This document shows, piece by piece, positions 1-13,216 of a stretch of 64,000 nucleotides of DNA. This stretch comes from Thelonectria olida. Taxonomy: Eukaryota; Ascomycota; Sordariomycetes; Hypocreales; Nectriaceae. Numbering within the stretch: position 1 is the first letter of the stretch; each line of letters starts with the position of its first letter. Where the stretch lies: positions 2,356,001-2,420,000 of the forward strand of contig JAGPYM010000002.1 of assembly GCA_020736575.1 (NCBI GenBank), written 5' to 3'. Position numbers and translations under genes: made by a program. The notes beneath the pieces were generated by a model. The model worked only from the letters and a program-made list of their open reading frames with translations. It did no database searches and was not told the DNA's origin.

Positions 1-947
1 TCATCTCAACACTACGAAACCTTCCACCTCGTATTCAATACATCTGCTGGGCTCAGTTTTGGGCGTGGATTGGCTGGTTTCCTTTCCTCTTCTACAGTAC
101 TACCTGGATTGGCGAGACCTACTTCCGGTACGACGTGCCTCCTGACGCAAGAAAGTCGAAAGATACACTTGGTGCCATTGGACGTATCGGCAGCACTTCA
201 CTCGTCCTCTATGCCATCATCACCTTTACAAGCGCTTGGATCCTCCCCTTGCTTGTTCAGTCACCAGATGACAGCTCCTACACTCACCGACCTCCGCAGG
301 CCCTTGCAGGGTTCCTCACGCGCTTCAACAAGATCAAACCAGATTTGCTAACCGCGTGGATGCTTGGGCATTTGCTGTTTGCCGGTGCCATGGCCCTAGC
401 GCCGTTCGCAGCCAGTTTCCGTTTCGCGACAGTGCTAGTGTGCCTTTGTGGAATGTAAGATGATAGATAGTATCACGTTTGTAAAACTCGTACTGACCGA
501 TATATCAGCCCCTGGACGCTCGCATTATGGGCACCCGTTGCCTTTCTTGGCGTCGAGGTCAATAAGCTCAGTAGTAGCACCGACGCTGTCTATCGTCGTC
601 TATCTGTTGATCAGAGCATTGAGCTTCCCGAACTCGACTCGGACGACGCACCATTACGTCTTGAACACGGCTCAGATATCGGCGCACCACCGACAGCATC
701 CACCGGGGAGTTGTCGGGCATCTACTTTGGTATTCTCAACATTTACACCACATTACCGCAGTTCATCGGCACCTTCATGTCGTCTATTGTCTTTGCGATT
801 CTGGAACCCGACGGCAGCCCCGAACCAGATGGCGATGAGAAACACTCAAATCCCGAAGGACCCAATCCCATTGCAATATGCTTATTCCTTGGGGCCATGA
901 GTACGCTTGTGGCGGCGTATATGACGCGCAGATTAAGAACTTTGTAA
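1..947 (+). CDS. Sucrose/alpha-glucoside-type MFS transporter, C-terminal part (5' truncated)
   Basis: The 5' end lies outside the window. Reading codons from base 3, the frame is open to 454; an intron runs 455-508 (GTAAGA...ATATCAG), and exon 2 (509-947) ends at TAA. The visible protein starts with a membrane segment containing CWAQFWAWIGWFPF, then YFRYDVP, and has further hydrophobic helices, a polar acidic loop (LPELDSDDAP) and the last helices beginning GIYFGILNIYTTLPQF. This pattern fits the GPH/SUT-like sucrose and maltose proton symporters of plants and of fission yeast Sut1 (family knowledge). It would act in the plasma membrane as sugar uptake. The gene converges on PKR1 with a 463-bp gap. 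Substrate cannot be fixed from this part. The splice joins A-T to C, giving an isoleucine codon and keeping the frame. Confidence 0.85.
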
Positions 948-1410
948 GATAGACTTTTACGTCGGCAAACATGCCATGTAGGATAAGGTACGAATAAGAA
1001 GGAGCAATTTTGGGATTGGGTACTTGGGGTCATTACTGCAACCGCGTGGCGCTGGTTCTGTATGGCATATGCAAGGTGATGGTAGGATGGGTCACAATGT
1101 CGCAAAGGCGATTTCGCAGGACGGGAATCTGGCATCGCTTTGGAAACAGACACTCAGACGGAAGGACGAGATCAACAAGACGGTCAAACGGTTTCACGTC
1201 TAATCATTCATGGGAATATAAAATATGTTCACGCCGGTATTCATGTACAAGAAAATAAAAGAGTCGCTTTCAGTGTGGGGGTATCCTCAACATGCTTTCG
1301 TCGTCTTTCGCTGTTCTTCATCCGCTATCGATCGTTTGGTGTTTGCCATCTGCGGGCCAGAAGGGCCCAGTATAAGTGCAAAGGTCGTTTCGCTTGCGTC
1401 GGGTGCGCAT
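948..1410. other. Convergent 3' intergenic region
   Basis: It lies between the stop codons of the transporter and PKR1 and should hold the two 3' UTRs. I see no coding signal, RNA gene or repeat. The open frames here are shadows running into PKR1. Confidence 0.6.
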
Positions 1411-1956
1411 CTATTTGTCCTTGTCGTTCTCGTTTTCAGACACCTTCTCCCACTCGTCCTCGGTGCTCACGCTCGACTGCGTCCCCGGTCCCGGTCGGTG
1501 CTTCACCTCGCCCCGCGCATCGATGGGCTCCAGACCGGCGGCGGCCGGGGCAGCAGGCGCGGGGACGGGCTCGGGGACGGGGGCGGGGGCGGAGGCGGGG
1601 GCGGATGCGGGCTTCTTGGTCATCGCGTCGAGGGGAGCGACGGTGGAGGCCTCGACCTCTGTCTCACTGGCGTCGTCGTCGCCGTCCGAGGGCTGGTCGA
1701 GCTTGTCCTTGCTGGCCTGTTCCTCGCGCTCGCGGGACTGGGCGGCGTAGAGCTCGTTGGCGAACCAGTTGATGCTCGCCCACAGGCCGGCGCACAGGAT
1801 GGAGAGGATGACGCAGTGGATGCTGTAGGTGGCGAGGAGCAGGGCGAAGAGGACGAGCTGGAGGGCGGCGAAGGAGGCGTTTGTGGCCTTGAGGATGGTG
1901 GGCGTGGGGCCTGGGGTGAAGATGTCTTCCCAGAGCTTTGTGATGAAGGCGGACAT
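1411..1956 (-). CDS. PKR1: V-type ATPase assembly factor Pkr1
   Basis: This is a single-exon 181-residue protein starting at the CAT complement at 1954-1956. Residues 1-75 carry the family signature: a short N-terminal helix followed by FTPGPTPTILKATNASF, then two closely spaced membrane segments and SINWFANEL. Pkr1 is a small ER membrane protein that helps assemble the Vo sector of the vacuolar H+-ATPase (known from yeast). The C-terminal half is a low-complexity Ala/Pro-rich tail with repeated PAxA and PxPV units, ending in an acidic segment (STEDEWEKVSENENDKDK). Yeast Pkr1 is shorter, so the tail is a filamentous-fungal extension of unknown use. The gene is convergent with the transporter. 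Recognition rests on the N-terminal half only. Confidence 0.88.
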   Translation of the reverse strand: MSAFITKLWEDIFTPGPTPTILKATNASFAALQLVLFALLLATYSIHCVILSILCAGLWASINWFANELYAAQSREREEQASKDKLDQPSDGDDDASETEVEASTVAPLDAMTKKPASAPASAPAPVPEPVPAPAAPAAAGLEPIDARGEVKHRPGPGTQSSVSTEDEWEKVSENENDKDK

Positions 1957-2330
1957 GGTGGCGGGGTGTCGAGGCAGGAGTGTTCGGTTCGTTGTTTTCG
2001 GGGTGGCTTTGGAGAAGAGGGGTTGTTGGTTGGGTTTGTAGGGGTCAGGCTGGAAGGCGAGTGAGAGAGTGAGGTGGCTCGTGGTGGAGAGGTTGGTGAG
2101 GTTGGTGATTGTAAAGCAACCAGTGAAGGACGGCTTGGGTTGTTAATGTCGGTGAATTTATAGTGGGGGGACGGACGGTGATTGTCTGCGGCAAAGATGG
2201 AAATGTGTCTTGTAATGCAGTTGTACGTATGTTGTCCAAAACGTCGCGGGAATTAAAAGCGGTATCGCTGCCTGGACGAGGCGGAAGAGACGAGGGCGGA
2301 CGTTTGTTTTGTATTCAGCTTAGCGCCCTA

Positions 2331-2355
2331 GGTGAGGTGAGGTGAGGTGAGGTGA
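2331..2355. repeat. GGTGA pentanucleotide array (5 copies)
   Basis: Five perfect tandem copies of GGTGA directly follow CCTA, creating a CCTAGGTGA edge that resembles the dispersed CCTAGGT motif of this window. Confidence 0.95.
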
Positions 2356-2766
2356 ACAGCCAAGTTACTGCTTCACGGACAGTCGCAGGCAGGAGGAGTA
2401 TTCGTATGCGTCGAATAGGGTAGTTATGTCATCGGTCATCGGGCAGTGGGTTGGCATGTATTTTACACCACAGCGAGTCAAACAAGGTGCCCGGAAAGAA
2501 GCAGATGGAAAAGGCAGACGACAAGTATTGGTAGGGACTCCCCGGCAGAGTGCAAGGAAAGGTCCGGCGACCGGCAAGATCCGAAGGGGATGGTCTTTAT
2601 GGTTGTTGCAAAAAACAGAAGCCAGGTGATGGTGGAAGCTGATGCGTGATCATGAGGGGCAGTAACGAGGAGGGAGGTACTTGGGACTGGGTGCCGTGGC
2701 TGCCCTGGTGGTGTTTCTGGTGACTGTAGGGTAGGTAGGCTCAGTCGCATGGGAGAGGGATGGTGG

Positions 2767-2788
2767 ACACACACACACACACACACAC
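2767..2788. repeat. (AC)11 microsatellite
   Basis: Eleven uninterrupted AC dinucleotides lie in the region between PKR1 and the F-box gene. Confidence 0.95.
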
Positions 2789-3359
2789 CAAGAACTCGCT
2801 GCGACATCATCGTCCATGTTTGGGTATTCGGGGGCCATATGCAGTGACGGAACGCATCATGACTTCTCTTAGGCCCCGGGCAAAAAGTATCGAGTCGACG
2901 TAGCCAAGAGTCAAACAAGAACCGAAAAGAGAGGGGAGAAGGAAAATCATGACAGTGTGCGGCTTTATGTCCTGTACTCGTACTCACACGCAGTCGACAT
3001 CGATCCCAGTTCTCTCTCGTCGTTGTATTTTCCTCTATCGTCCCTGGACCAACCGAAGCGCAAAGAAAAGGCCCCCAATCACATCCGTTGCGTTGCGTCG
3101 CGCCTCTCACATTCTCTGTCTTCCATCCATCCTCTCAGCCTCACTTTCTCGCGTCTCTTCCCTCCTCAACCACGCAACCCAACTTTTCTTTTTCCTCTGC
3201 CCATTATTTACCTCATGCCGTCAACCGCGTCATCTCCAGCACCTAGCCCGCCTCTCACTCTTCTGTTCAGTGAGAGCTCCCATCGCCATATATCCTGAGT
3301 ATATCTGCCCTGTCTCTGAGACGAACATAGCAAAAAGGTACGTACCATCGGCAATCTGA

Positions 3360-6025
3360 ATGGACTCATCGCCGTCCCCGCTGCGGCCTTCCGATCCGCA
3401 CGGCCATGACACGACTCCTCCCGACGCCGGCTCCGAGCCTCACGGCGTCCCCGCTACCATCGAGGAGCTCCGAAGACGCTGGAAGGGAAAGGAAAAGGCC
3501 GCTGGGGATCCAACCCCAGTGCGCTCGTCCGAGGACGGCGAACCGCTCACCCTCCTCAAGCTGCCCGTCGACATCCTGCGTCTGATCCTCAACGAGGTGC
3601 GTAAACCTGACTACCCTGCACCGCATCCAGAGGCCGAAACTCACTCGCCTTGTCTATAGATCTCTCATCCCGACAAGGCTGATTTGTTGCCCTTGCTGCT
3701 CGTCAGCTCAACCCTGCACGACATCACTCTGCCCTACATCTATTCATCCTTTGACATCATATGGCCCGAACAAGGGACCTACTTTCGTCCCGGCAACGAT
3801 GCCGATGTCGATGCACTCACCTACGGCCTCACCAGCCTCGCCCTGGGTAGCCGTTTCGCGAGGGTTATGCACCGTCTCCATCATCTCCCGCCGCCCATAA
3901 AGCAAGGGACCAACGCTCGCCTCATCAAGAGCTTCCGTATTAGTAACGGCCTCACCAAGTGGGTAGACTACTACTCTGTCGATGGGGAGGCTGGCATGAT
4001 GCTCAACACTCTAGTTGCCTTGGCCCTCCCCAAAATGACAAACCTCGAGTCCTTCACCTGGGACATGCCCACTGGTCTGTCTTCCAACGTCTTTATGGCC
4101 TTGGCCTGTCTCGAAGAGGACAACCCGGCCGTTCTCGACCACGTCTGGATTCGATGGCATGAGGATCCGCCCTCGACTTCATCATCTTCCAGCTCGCCAA
4201 TCTTCCACAACGTACACGGCCATGTACCGGCGCCGCCGCCGCCTCCTCCAATGGCCCAACCGGCTAGCCCCCCATCGCCTCCAAGCAGTAACCCGGAGTC
4301 TCTTGGCAGTCCGACTCCTTTTCATCTCTTGACCCCCTATCGAAGGGTTCCATACTCGGAGGCATCCGTCGAGTACCCCACGTACAGCATCCTACCAGCC
4401 CTTCGCAGTATAGCTGCCCTTGATGTGAACCAAGTCTCGTATTTGGACGAACTGGCCATCCTCATCGAGAGATCCAAGTCCATCCTCCGGAAGCTCCGAG
4501 TCAGTGTTGCCACCAAATCCGCAGGGGACGAGTTTACTCAGATTAAGGGTGACCAGCGTGGTCTACGGCAGTACGATCCTGCTGCCCGCTGGCCCGGCGA
4601 GAGCAGGATCGGGGACCGCAGGCTTGGCGGCGTTCTGGGTGTTGTGCTGGCCCGTGTCTACGACATCCGTAGGAACCATCCTCGTCCCGAAAAGGGGGAG
4701 ACCGAGACTGGCACCGGGACATCGCGCTCAAGCCCGACGTCGCCACCCACTGCAAGCACGTCTGCCAATCCAGACAATGGGCTCGAACCTCAGTCTTCAG
4801 ATCCCGCCACCATTACGCCATCTGGATCGACCCAGCATGACGGATCGGTGCCGGCTGAATCCTCAGCGAAGAAGTCATTGGGTGCCAAATCATCAAGACC
4901 AGCAAAAGATGTCGACAACAAACTAGCTCTTGAATGCCTCGAACTAGCCCGTGTCCCCTTACACACGGCCATCGCCGCCTATGCCTTTGATTGGACCGTC
5001 TTGACAACTCTCACCATCTTAAACTGCGACCGTTCAGACAGGCTGTGGAGACTGCTGAGGGAGGAGTTCCGTCCATCACCATCACCCTCTCGCCGTGATT
5101 CCAGTGGGCGTCAAGTGAAGGAAGCACCAACTTATCATCTGAGGCTGAAGAACATCCATGTGGACGTCACCACATATGTTTTGCTGCAATTTATCAAAGA
5201 CACACTGGCCCCTCACTCTCTCGAGGTCTTGTTTCTCCATGACCGAAGGCGGACGCCTCGGCCTACGGTGCCAATTGCCACCGTCTTTGCAAGCGCTGTC
5301 AAGAGGCATTATGCAAGCCTTCAGAAACTGCTATTGGACAGCTCGCACCTGGATAGGCTGCATCACCATAATGATATCAGGCGTATGAGCTGGGCTCTGT
5401 CGTCCGAGATGATCCTTGAAGTGACGAGTGGTTGTATGCCCGCTCTAAAGGAACTCTCAGTTTGTGTAAACCGAAAGGATTGGGTATGGTTTCCCAGATC
5501 TGCCACTTCCCCATCGCTACTGCTCGCTAACATCTCCTGCAGCACACCATTCTCCAGAGACTTCCCAACATGAGACACCTAACGGCTTTGCACATACCGA
5601 GCCTAGGTAGAGATTCTGGAACTCAGGCGGATCTACACCTCGCACAGCAGATCGTAGATGTGATAACTCTCCGCCCCGAAATTCGGCTCTGCTACCTGGC
5701 AATCAGAGGGCTCTGTTTTGAGGTTGTTGAGTCGTCTCGCGGTTCGCCAGGCTCAGATGGGGGCATCTGGAGCAGCGATGATGCGTCCAGCCCTAGCGAG
5801 ATGTCAGATATCCATCCTGCGTCTGACGACGCATTGAGTAACGACGGCCATATGCTACTTGAGGACTCAGATGACGCATCACAGTCTTCAAGAAGGGTTG
5901 CCCCAAACGACTCCTCTGCCCTGTGGCCTGGAAACACGGGATCAAACAAGACATATCGACTGAGGAGGATCGCATTCTACGAAGAGAATGTTACAATCTT
6001 CAAAGCTAGACACGGCACGCTATGA
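3360..6025 (+). CDS. F-box-like domain protein
   Basis: There are three exons, 3360-3596, 3660-5483 and 5543-6025, giving 847 residues. Intron 1 (63 nt) is GTGCGT...CTATAG; intron 2 (59 nt) is GTATGG...CTGCAG; both are phase 0. Removing intron 1 joins LPVDILRLILNE to ISHPDKADLLPLLLVSS, giving an F-box-like motif at about residues 62-110 (LPxDIL...LLLVSSTLHDITLPYIY). F-box proteins usually present substrates to SCF ubiquitin ligases through Skp1 (family knowledge). The remainder shows no domain I recognise: a poly-Pro and Ser/Pro linker around residue 195, a Ser/Thr-rich linker near residues 340-420, helical Leu-rich stretches that could be degenerate leucine-rich repeats, and an acidic Asp/Ser tail. 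Similar architecture is common in fungal F-box expansions. Substrate is unknown. Confidence 0.82.
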
Positions 6026-9000
6026 CAAGGTAGCCGCAGCTGTTGTCACCATAGGCTCCATAGTTCCTATGCAACCTGCCATGGCAATCACTCAGACTTG
6101 TTTCAATACTGAGGAAGAGAATCCTTCTCTGAAGGATGCTGTGAAATGAAGCACGAGTTGCCACATCTAGACCAGTCTGTCCGGGAAACAGGATAACAAC
6201 AACACGAGGCTGGGTGTTCGTTGTTGTATCGCCATGGTCTCATATCACCTCTCCACTCCGGGGCACACTATTGCCCTTCTCATCTTCGGTCGTGCTCCTT
6301 GGCTTGGGTTCGCTATGAAGCATTGTAACTCTAGCCCATTAAGACGACATGCGAACTTGGGCACACTTTTCTTGCCATGGGCGGGGGCATCGTCCCACCG
6401 CCCACTTGTTTCTGTCCCGTCTTTGATGTTTGGAACGGCAGGCAGAAAGGAAACCCCAGACCTTGGTACTTGAAGGGCGTCTGATCCTGTTCGCGTATAG
6501 GACAGGACATGGTTGATAGGCCAGAAGGATCATGACCCCAGACGCATATCCTCAAAGGCCAGAGCGGCTGGGATGGGATGGGCGTGTGTCGCGGCAGCAT
6601 GCATGGTGACAGCCGGTGACGAGGAAGGGATATCCGCCAGGTACATACTATATGCACCGCACCTGTAAGGGAATGGCGTTCTAGAAGAAGAAGAATGCCG
6701 CATACAAATGGTGTGGTAGGACCATCATGTACAGTAGACGTACAGAAGTAGATGATTCTGAAACAAGACCTTGCCCATTGATTCCAACGAGGCGGTGCAG
6801 AGAGGGGAGCACCGCCCCCGCGCAACGACAAGGAATCGGCGTTTGTTGGTATTTCGAAACTGAACAGCCACAATTGAAGGATCATTTGGCGCAGCAGTTG
6901 AGCTGCTCTTAAAAAAGAGATTAGAGATGGCGATGCACGTTTCATCGCCAGCACATCTCGCTCTGTTTGAGAGAACACGGTTCCCCTGTATGACATGGTG
7001 TGACATGGCTCTTCTGTTGTCCCAGGTCGTGGGGCAAACGAAACCGGTACTCGTGCGATTCGTGTTGGCCTTGTCGTTGTTAAACAAGTAGACACCCTGG
7101 GGCTGATCCCGAAGCTATATCGGAGCTTTGGTAACTCATTCCGTCACTGGCAAGGGCCAACCAGTCGACATTATGAAGGAGATGGAGGAGAAACAGTCAG
7201 GGAAGTGGAAACTGCGCCACGATATCACGCTGAAGATCCTTGGAATAATTCTCGCGCGAGAGCAACATGTATAGCACCTCCTCCATACTGTATCATTGTC
7301 TGTAAGTCGATGGGCGGAAAACAAGTTGCGACCTTGGCCTCAACTGGCTCTTATGGCGATGGATACTGCGAATGAAACCTCCTTTGGCTTCTTCTTAAAC
7401 ATATCCTAGCAGTCAACGCCATCAAGGGCGGCGTCGATTCCGGCGTCAACGGCGGCCGGGAGTGTTCATCTATGGACCATCCACGATCGATGGCGGAGGC
7501 TTTACGATCGATAGCAGATGGTTTTCGATGCGTTTCAGGAGAGGCGTTCATAGGGCGCCCTAACTTGGCTTGTGGAGCAGAACCGTGACAACGGCCCCGA
7601 GTTTGGGCCATATTATTGGTCCTTGCGCCTTGGGAACTCACAGCACTGAGGACAAAGTGGTTGTTGCTGGCTGAGTTTTTGAGGCCAACGGTTGCCAGAG
7701 CCGTAGGAGACTTTGTCAGTTTGTCGAATCCTTGCCCAGAACACGACTCAGAAATTGCAAAAGTGGAGATACCGCGCGCAAATGGATAGATCCATCAAGT
7801 TATGGAACAAGGCAAGGTTCAGAGTTGAAGGAGATGGACGGCCTGGAAGGGTTGCTGTCTCCTACTTGCCGAATCTCGCCATTGCTTGACATCCGTCTTG
7901 GCTTCAAGTAGAGTGAGTGAGCGAGCGATAGAGTCTCTAGGCATCAGCCATTGAGAACTGCAATGATACGGTTTTCCATGAAGAGACTCGAGGGTTGAGA
8001 CCTGCCTGACAGAGCCTAGTGAGCAACTCCCTGAAGATAGACATTTGGCATGATACTATGCGCCGTTCCGTGGCCGCATCCAGGGTCGTGGGCACAATCC
8101 TGTTCCCATCTTCCCATCCCTTCGGGATACCCGATGGATTTGATCAAATTCAGAGATAATGTGATTAAATGGCCATCGCCTGGCCAGAGCGTAACCCACA
8201 GAAGTCCTTGTGATTTGTGGATTCTCCCAGCAGCTTTCGTCAACGCTGGTTGGTCGCCATACGAGGGTTGGCATCCGAGGGTGAAAGTGGCTTTCTGCAC
8301 GCTAATTAGCGGTTGACCAGAGACAGGCAAGATCCTGACGGACAGTTCTTTGAGCTGTAGATCGTGGCGGCACATGGGACCAGCGTCCGGCGATTTGTGT
8401 TTCTGGGAGATCGCGGCCAGGGACGGATACGGAGTGGGCGACACCGATTGTCAGACACCTCCGGTCTGGGACGTCCGGGGCCTTTTGGCTGTCAAAATTC
8501 AGGGCAAATTGCTGTGTTGTTTCAAGTTGAGTCTTCTCCAGAGCTAGGCGCGCTTGTTCACCGAGTGGTCCGTTTCATCCCGGCTCCGGCTCTTCTGCAC
8601 GCCCACGCCAATTTTCCAAAGCCGTGTCACAGCAAAGGCCATAGGGCTAGCTCCCGTCAAGTGCGACGGCTGTTTTGTTTGTGGAGGGGACGAGGCGTTC
8701 TTGGAGTCCCCGTGAGTCCAACCCCGCGGCCGATCCTTGACGCTGTTTTATCGTCTTGCTAACTGGGCTACCGATACCTTCAGTTGTGTTTCAACTTGAT
8801 CGTGCAATAAGCCAAACATTGCATCTTTCGGTTTGCTCCAGGCCTGCCCCCATAGTTAACGCAATGAATCGGTGTAGTTACTTGACCTTTCGCCCTGACG
8901 ACCTACGGATGAGAGCCTGCTTCGTCGATTTCATCACTGGGCAAGGGGTATATAGTAGGGTGCGTCCCCAACGAAGCGCCAAGCCGCCCAGCCGAGAACC

Positions 9001-12000
9001 CGGAGTTGACGGGAGCAGCGCAGGGCCTGCAGGGAGTGCAGAGCGTTCTGCTGTCTCCAAGCATGGACCTTGAACCTGATTCGCAGGGATTTGAAAAACA
9101 ATCACACAGAGTCCCTTAGTTGTGGGCGAGTCCATTCTTCCGATTGGGGCCATGCGCATGCCACCATCACGTTAGGGTCGCTGATCCTCGCCAGTGGATT
9201 TGCGTGTGGTCGCAGAGGAGCATGCCGATACAGTATATTGCGCCGCTTCCATTGCGTTGGTCCAATGTCACCAAATACCGTGCATGTATCCCAAAGGCAA
9301 GTTGAGTGCGCGCCTATTGGGGGGGCTGGATCGATTGGGCTGAATAGACGCCGAAACTGTTGGTCTTGCCTTCCTTAGGACACCATTCTAGCTGCCATGG
9401 CTGAGCTCTCCGCTCAACTTGTGTCACATCACTGGCTAGCCAAGTGGGTTGGGGCGCTTGTGTGGGACGGCGTACCATATCCATTACCACCGACAAGTGA
9501 TATTGCCGGGTTGAGTCCGAGTTCAATAGGGTAAGTGAAGGTGAGTGTGAAGGTGACGGGGGGGACGAGAAACATGGTGTGGATGGCGGCCAGATGTATT
9601 GATTCGTCTGGGCAAATGCTGGATATTCGATTGAGCGCTTGCTTGTTTGCTTGTTTCCTTTGTCAAGGGCTCGAGAGGTACGATATGGTGTGCCGGGCGT
9701 CACTGGCGCGCCTGGCGTGTATATCTCAAGGGTTCGCCCAGCATCATGCAAGGAGACCAAATAGGAACCCTACACTTCGAAAAGAGGATGTGTCAAGCTT
9801 CCAACGGCTCAGGTACGGCATGGGAATGCTCCTTCAGCATCCTTTACCGTCGGTCCGCTAGTCCCACAAGAGTTGCACGACAAACAAGAGGCATGTACAC
9901 CTGCACGTTGCAGAAAACATCTCGGTGCCTGGAACGAGACAGATGGATGGCATGGATATGAGATGGAGAATGGATGGATGATGAACGTTCGAGCACGTTT
10001 ATTGCAAGGGTCTCTCTGTGGGATCAGCATCAAAACACCTGATGAGGCACAACGAAGAGGAATCGAGAGATGGGAGAGGGGGCAAAGTCGTGAGAGTAAG
10101 GAAGGCAGAGAACCATGTCGACACATTTCATGGGTGAATACTTAGGTAGTTGATGAAGTTGATGAGAAAATCCTGCCCGACGAGGTGAGGAGGAAAGCGG
10201 GGATGGGAAAGCACCTCCTTCGCACGCACCGGGAGCAGTCCAGGTGGACCGGATAGTAAAAGTCTTCAGTTCTTTCCTCCCTAGCAAGTTGCTATGTAAG
10301 GGAGGAAAGCGAATTGCTGGAGGGTGGATAAGGCAGGTAGGGACACACGTACATTTACGGCACAGCAAAAAACCACCAAAGTAAAGAGGAAGGTCATATT
10401 GGAGGAGGAATCATTACCTAGGTAGTTGACTACCTATGCGGTAGCAAAAGTGGCATGAAAACCATGAATCGAGGAGCCAAACTTGCTTGATGCTCAAGCA
10501 GGGAAGCCCTTGGGATCCGCGGCAACTGGTGGCGGACTTCCGCCCAACGGTCGCCAGCAGCATGCTTCTAGCGCAGCTTATTGCGTTTAGACGTGCCTAT
10601 TCGTCGTTACATGTGCGAATACCTTGGAGTCTTGTGGCACATTGGTACCGGCTGTAGTTGTAACGTTGGGCACATTTGTTGGTGTGGTACCACCAAGATT
10701 GGGGTCGGTTCGTACCCGAGGTGATTAGCACCAACACCAGCCGTTCCCATCGGCCAACTCTTTCGGGCACAACTTGGGGAGAAACCAGACAAGAACTTCC
10801 CCAGAGCGTTTAACTCTCTCGCCATTGAGATGCTGACGATGCCACCTTAATGCTAAATACAGTTTCTTAGCTCGCGGCAAAGGCTCACGCTCTGCCTTCG
10901 CGCTAAAGGCGGCCAAAGAGATACGCAGCACCTCTGTATCGGCAAAGGTGTGACTCGCGTGAGTCGGACTTTGTAGCAGGTACTGTCCGAAGCCCGCCGG
11001 CTGTCCTCATTCTCCGGTGAGCAGGAGAGACTCCCTGTATGAACTGTGAGAAGGCACGGCACAGGGCAATGCTTAAGTCCGAAGCGGGAAGGCGCTTGCG
11101 TCGCCTCTTACCGCGACGCGCACAAGGACGAAACGCGCACGCACCGCTTCCCAAAGATTGTGACTGAAAGTGTCCGCTGCCCTTCGGCGACTTGTTGGCA
11201 AGACTAAACCTCCGCGACTCCACGGCATCTCGCCGACTCCACGGCACTCAAATTCGACGAGCAAGTAAAGCGGGCGTTGGCCCCCGGCTTATGGCCCCTG
11301 GCCCCTGGCCCTGGGAACGGCACCTCCCATGACACCGCTGTTGTTCATTTGGATGCCCATGTCGTTCCCATGGCCTAAATGGTCCATCATGGCCCCTCTT
11401 CACAGTCCTCGACGGCCCGGCTTTCTCACAGCTCCCGTCTTGCTGGTCAAGATGCCATCGACAAAGACTGCTCAGCAATGTCCTTCAGCTATCAGTGAGA
11501 GAGATTCACTCCCTGAATGCACGCGCCGCCCCCTCCAATTAGCTCACTCGACCGACCGTGTCGTCTGCACGCCACGGTTCTCTTCTCGTTGTCTCGACGG
11601 CCTAACGCGAGCACAGAACAAGGAGAGCCAGAGAGCCACAAGGCGACAGGGATTCGAATCCTACCTCTTTCCCTCAAAGTTCCCGCCTTTGTCGCTGCCG
11701 GTCCCCTCTCCAGCATTGTTGGTGCGAAGTCGACCGCCCTATTCCTGGAATGCAGTCCCTACAGATAGGTAAGTTGGTTGCATCCAACCTGCATGCGTAG
11801 CAGGAAGAGCCGTTTCCCCATGACCTCAGGGCTCGAGGCACCAACTGGATGGTGGATGGTCGGTCAATAGGCGCCCTGTCTTAAATCTTCTTCTCCTGTA
11901 CGTATATACTTGCACAGCATGCATGTCTATCTCATTGTCGAGTGAGACCCGCCTGGAATGAATTACAAGTGGCATCCATTCCATCACCACCATCCACCAC

Positions 12001-13216
12001 CCCCTCCCCTCTTCTGACCTCCCTCCTAATCCAAATCCAGCACCCCGAGTCTCTTTACCCTAGAACAAGACGGACGGACTGACAAGCATTGGGCAGATGA
12101 CAGACATGACGGCCTTTTCGACTCCACTTGGATTGAACCAAATCGCTGACGTACCGATGGCCTTGCGAGTTGCGACCCCCATCGTGGGACCTGATCAAGC
12201 CTTTGACTTGCCAACTCCAAAGTCGCACTCAAAAATCCCCCGCCAGCTGCGGCTCCCGCTTCAGCCCCAAACCCCAATGTCGGCTCTCGTCTCATCACCC
12301 TGGCTTTCCCATCTTGGGTACCTAGGGACCGTTGGACATTGCAAGGACCCGCCCGTCTCCATCTCTGAAGTAAGTCGCTGCGCTGCGGCAGCTTCTATTA
12401 ATGTGGGATGCCACCAAGTCTCCCATTCCCACCCCCATGCTCACTGGGCTCGCACTCCTCCCATGCCCTGCCATGCCATGGCCCTGCTGCCATGTACCCA
12501 GCAGGGCCACTTAACACTGCTCTCTGGGTCTTGAGCCTATCGAGGCTCTTCCTCGTCGTCTACGCCACATTCTTGCACCATGGCCCGCAGGTTCCTTGGA
12601 CGCTGCCTGGCCGGGTTGTTGGATCTCCCAGACTCCCACCCACACCCACACCCCCCTCCCCAACTCCCACTCTGCCTGTCCTGTCTGCCTTTCTCCTCGT
12701 CCTCCACTCACCCATCTTCCTCATGGTGCCACTCCCGCCATGATGCTACACCCCTGTTGCCGGCAACTTGCTCTTATTGCCCGCTGGCTGGAGTACGCAG
12801 TAGGTACTCCAATTCATACCTTGCCATGGACTATCCCCATGTCGGCCCAAGACACTCTGGTCCATGTCGCTCATCTCTCCCGGAGTAGCTTATTCCCTGT
12901 CGATTCCTCTCCCCTTCGTCATGCACTCACGTTCGCCCGTTGGGAGTGAGAAACTCCACCCTCTTGTTTGTACTGCCCGATTTCATATAAGCCCTCGACT
13001 TCCTTGCCTTGACATATTTTGAGGCTCAGACGATCCATAGATAGATCACATCGGCCAAGTACTACCCAATGCTTCGTTGTCTTTGAATCAGCTTCACAAC
13101 GACTTTGTTATAAGTCTGCGGTCTCGTCCCGGCTCTTCATCGAGTCACACCGGCACTTCGTCAATCCATCCTTCCCCCTCCTCCGTCTTGGATCTTATTG
13201 TTCTTCGTCTTCCCGT
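6026..13216. other. 7.2-kb gene-poor region upstream of the C2H2 gene
   Basis: I find no convincing gene on either strand. The longest frame, 254 codons on the minus strand at 6331-7095, has no recognisable motif and composition like its surroundings. Base composition is balanced, not AT-rich, so there is no sign of RIP-mutated transposon remains. The last 1.2 kb is C/T-rich (12000-13200), consistent with a promoter and long 5' leader for the zinc-finger gene; CATATAAG near 12980 is a TATA-like element. An inverted repeat built on CCTAGGTAG occurs at 10415-10436. Non-coding transcripts cannot be excluded. Confidence 0.6.
10415..10436. repeat. CCTAGGTAG inverted repeat
   Basis: TACCTAGGTA is a 10-bp perfect palindrome at 10415-10424. 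It overlaps a stem of two 7-bp arms, TAGGTAG and CTACCTA, separated by TTGA (10419-10436). It is one of several occurrences of this motif family, all in non-coding DNA. Confidence 0.85.

Larger units (their letters stand above)
1957..3359. other. Divergent promoter region between PKR1 and the F-box gene
   Basis: This 1.4-kb divergent intergenic region must hold the promoters of PKR1 (leftward) and the F-box-like gene (rightward). It contains a GGTGA pentamer array and an AC microsatellite, listed separately. The 300 bp before the F-box start are pyrimidine-rich (TCTC and CTTT tracts), typical of fungal 5' leaders. Open frames on both strands lack coding character. Confidence 0.6.

Noticed and set aside
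6331..7095. 254-codon minus-strand frame as a gene
   Set aside because: No recognisable motif, overlapping frames on both strands, and no codon pattern different from its non-coding surroundings.
11620..11700. tRNA gene suggested by GGATTCGAATCC (B-box-like)
   Set aside because: The sequence around the loop does not form a 5-bp T stem, and no A box or acceptor stem is found upstream.
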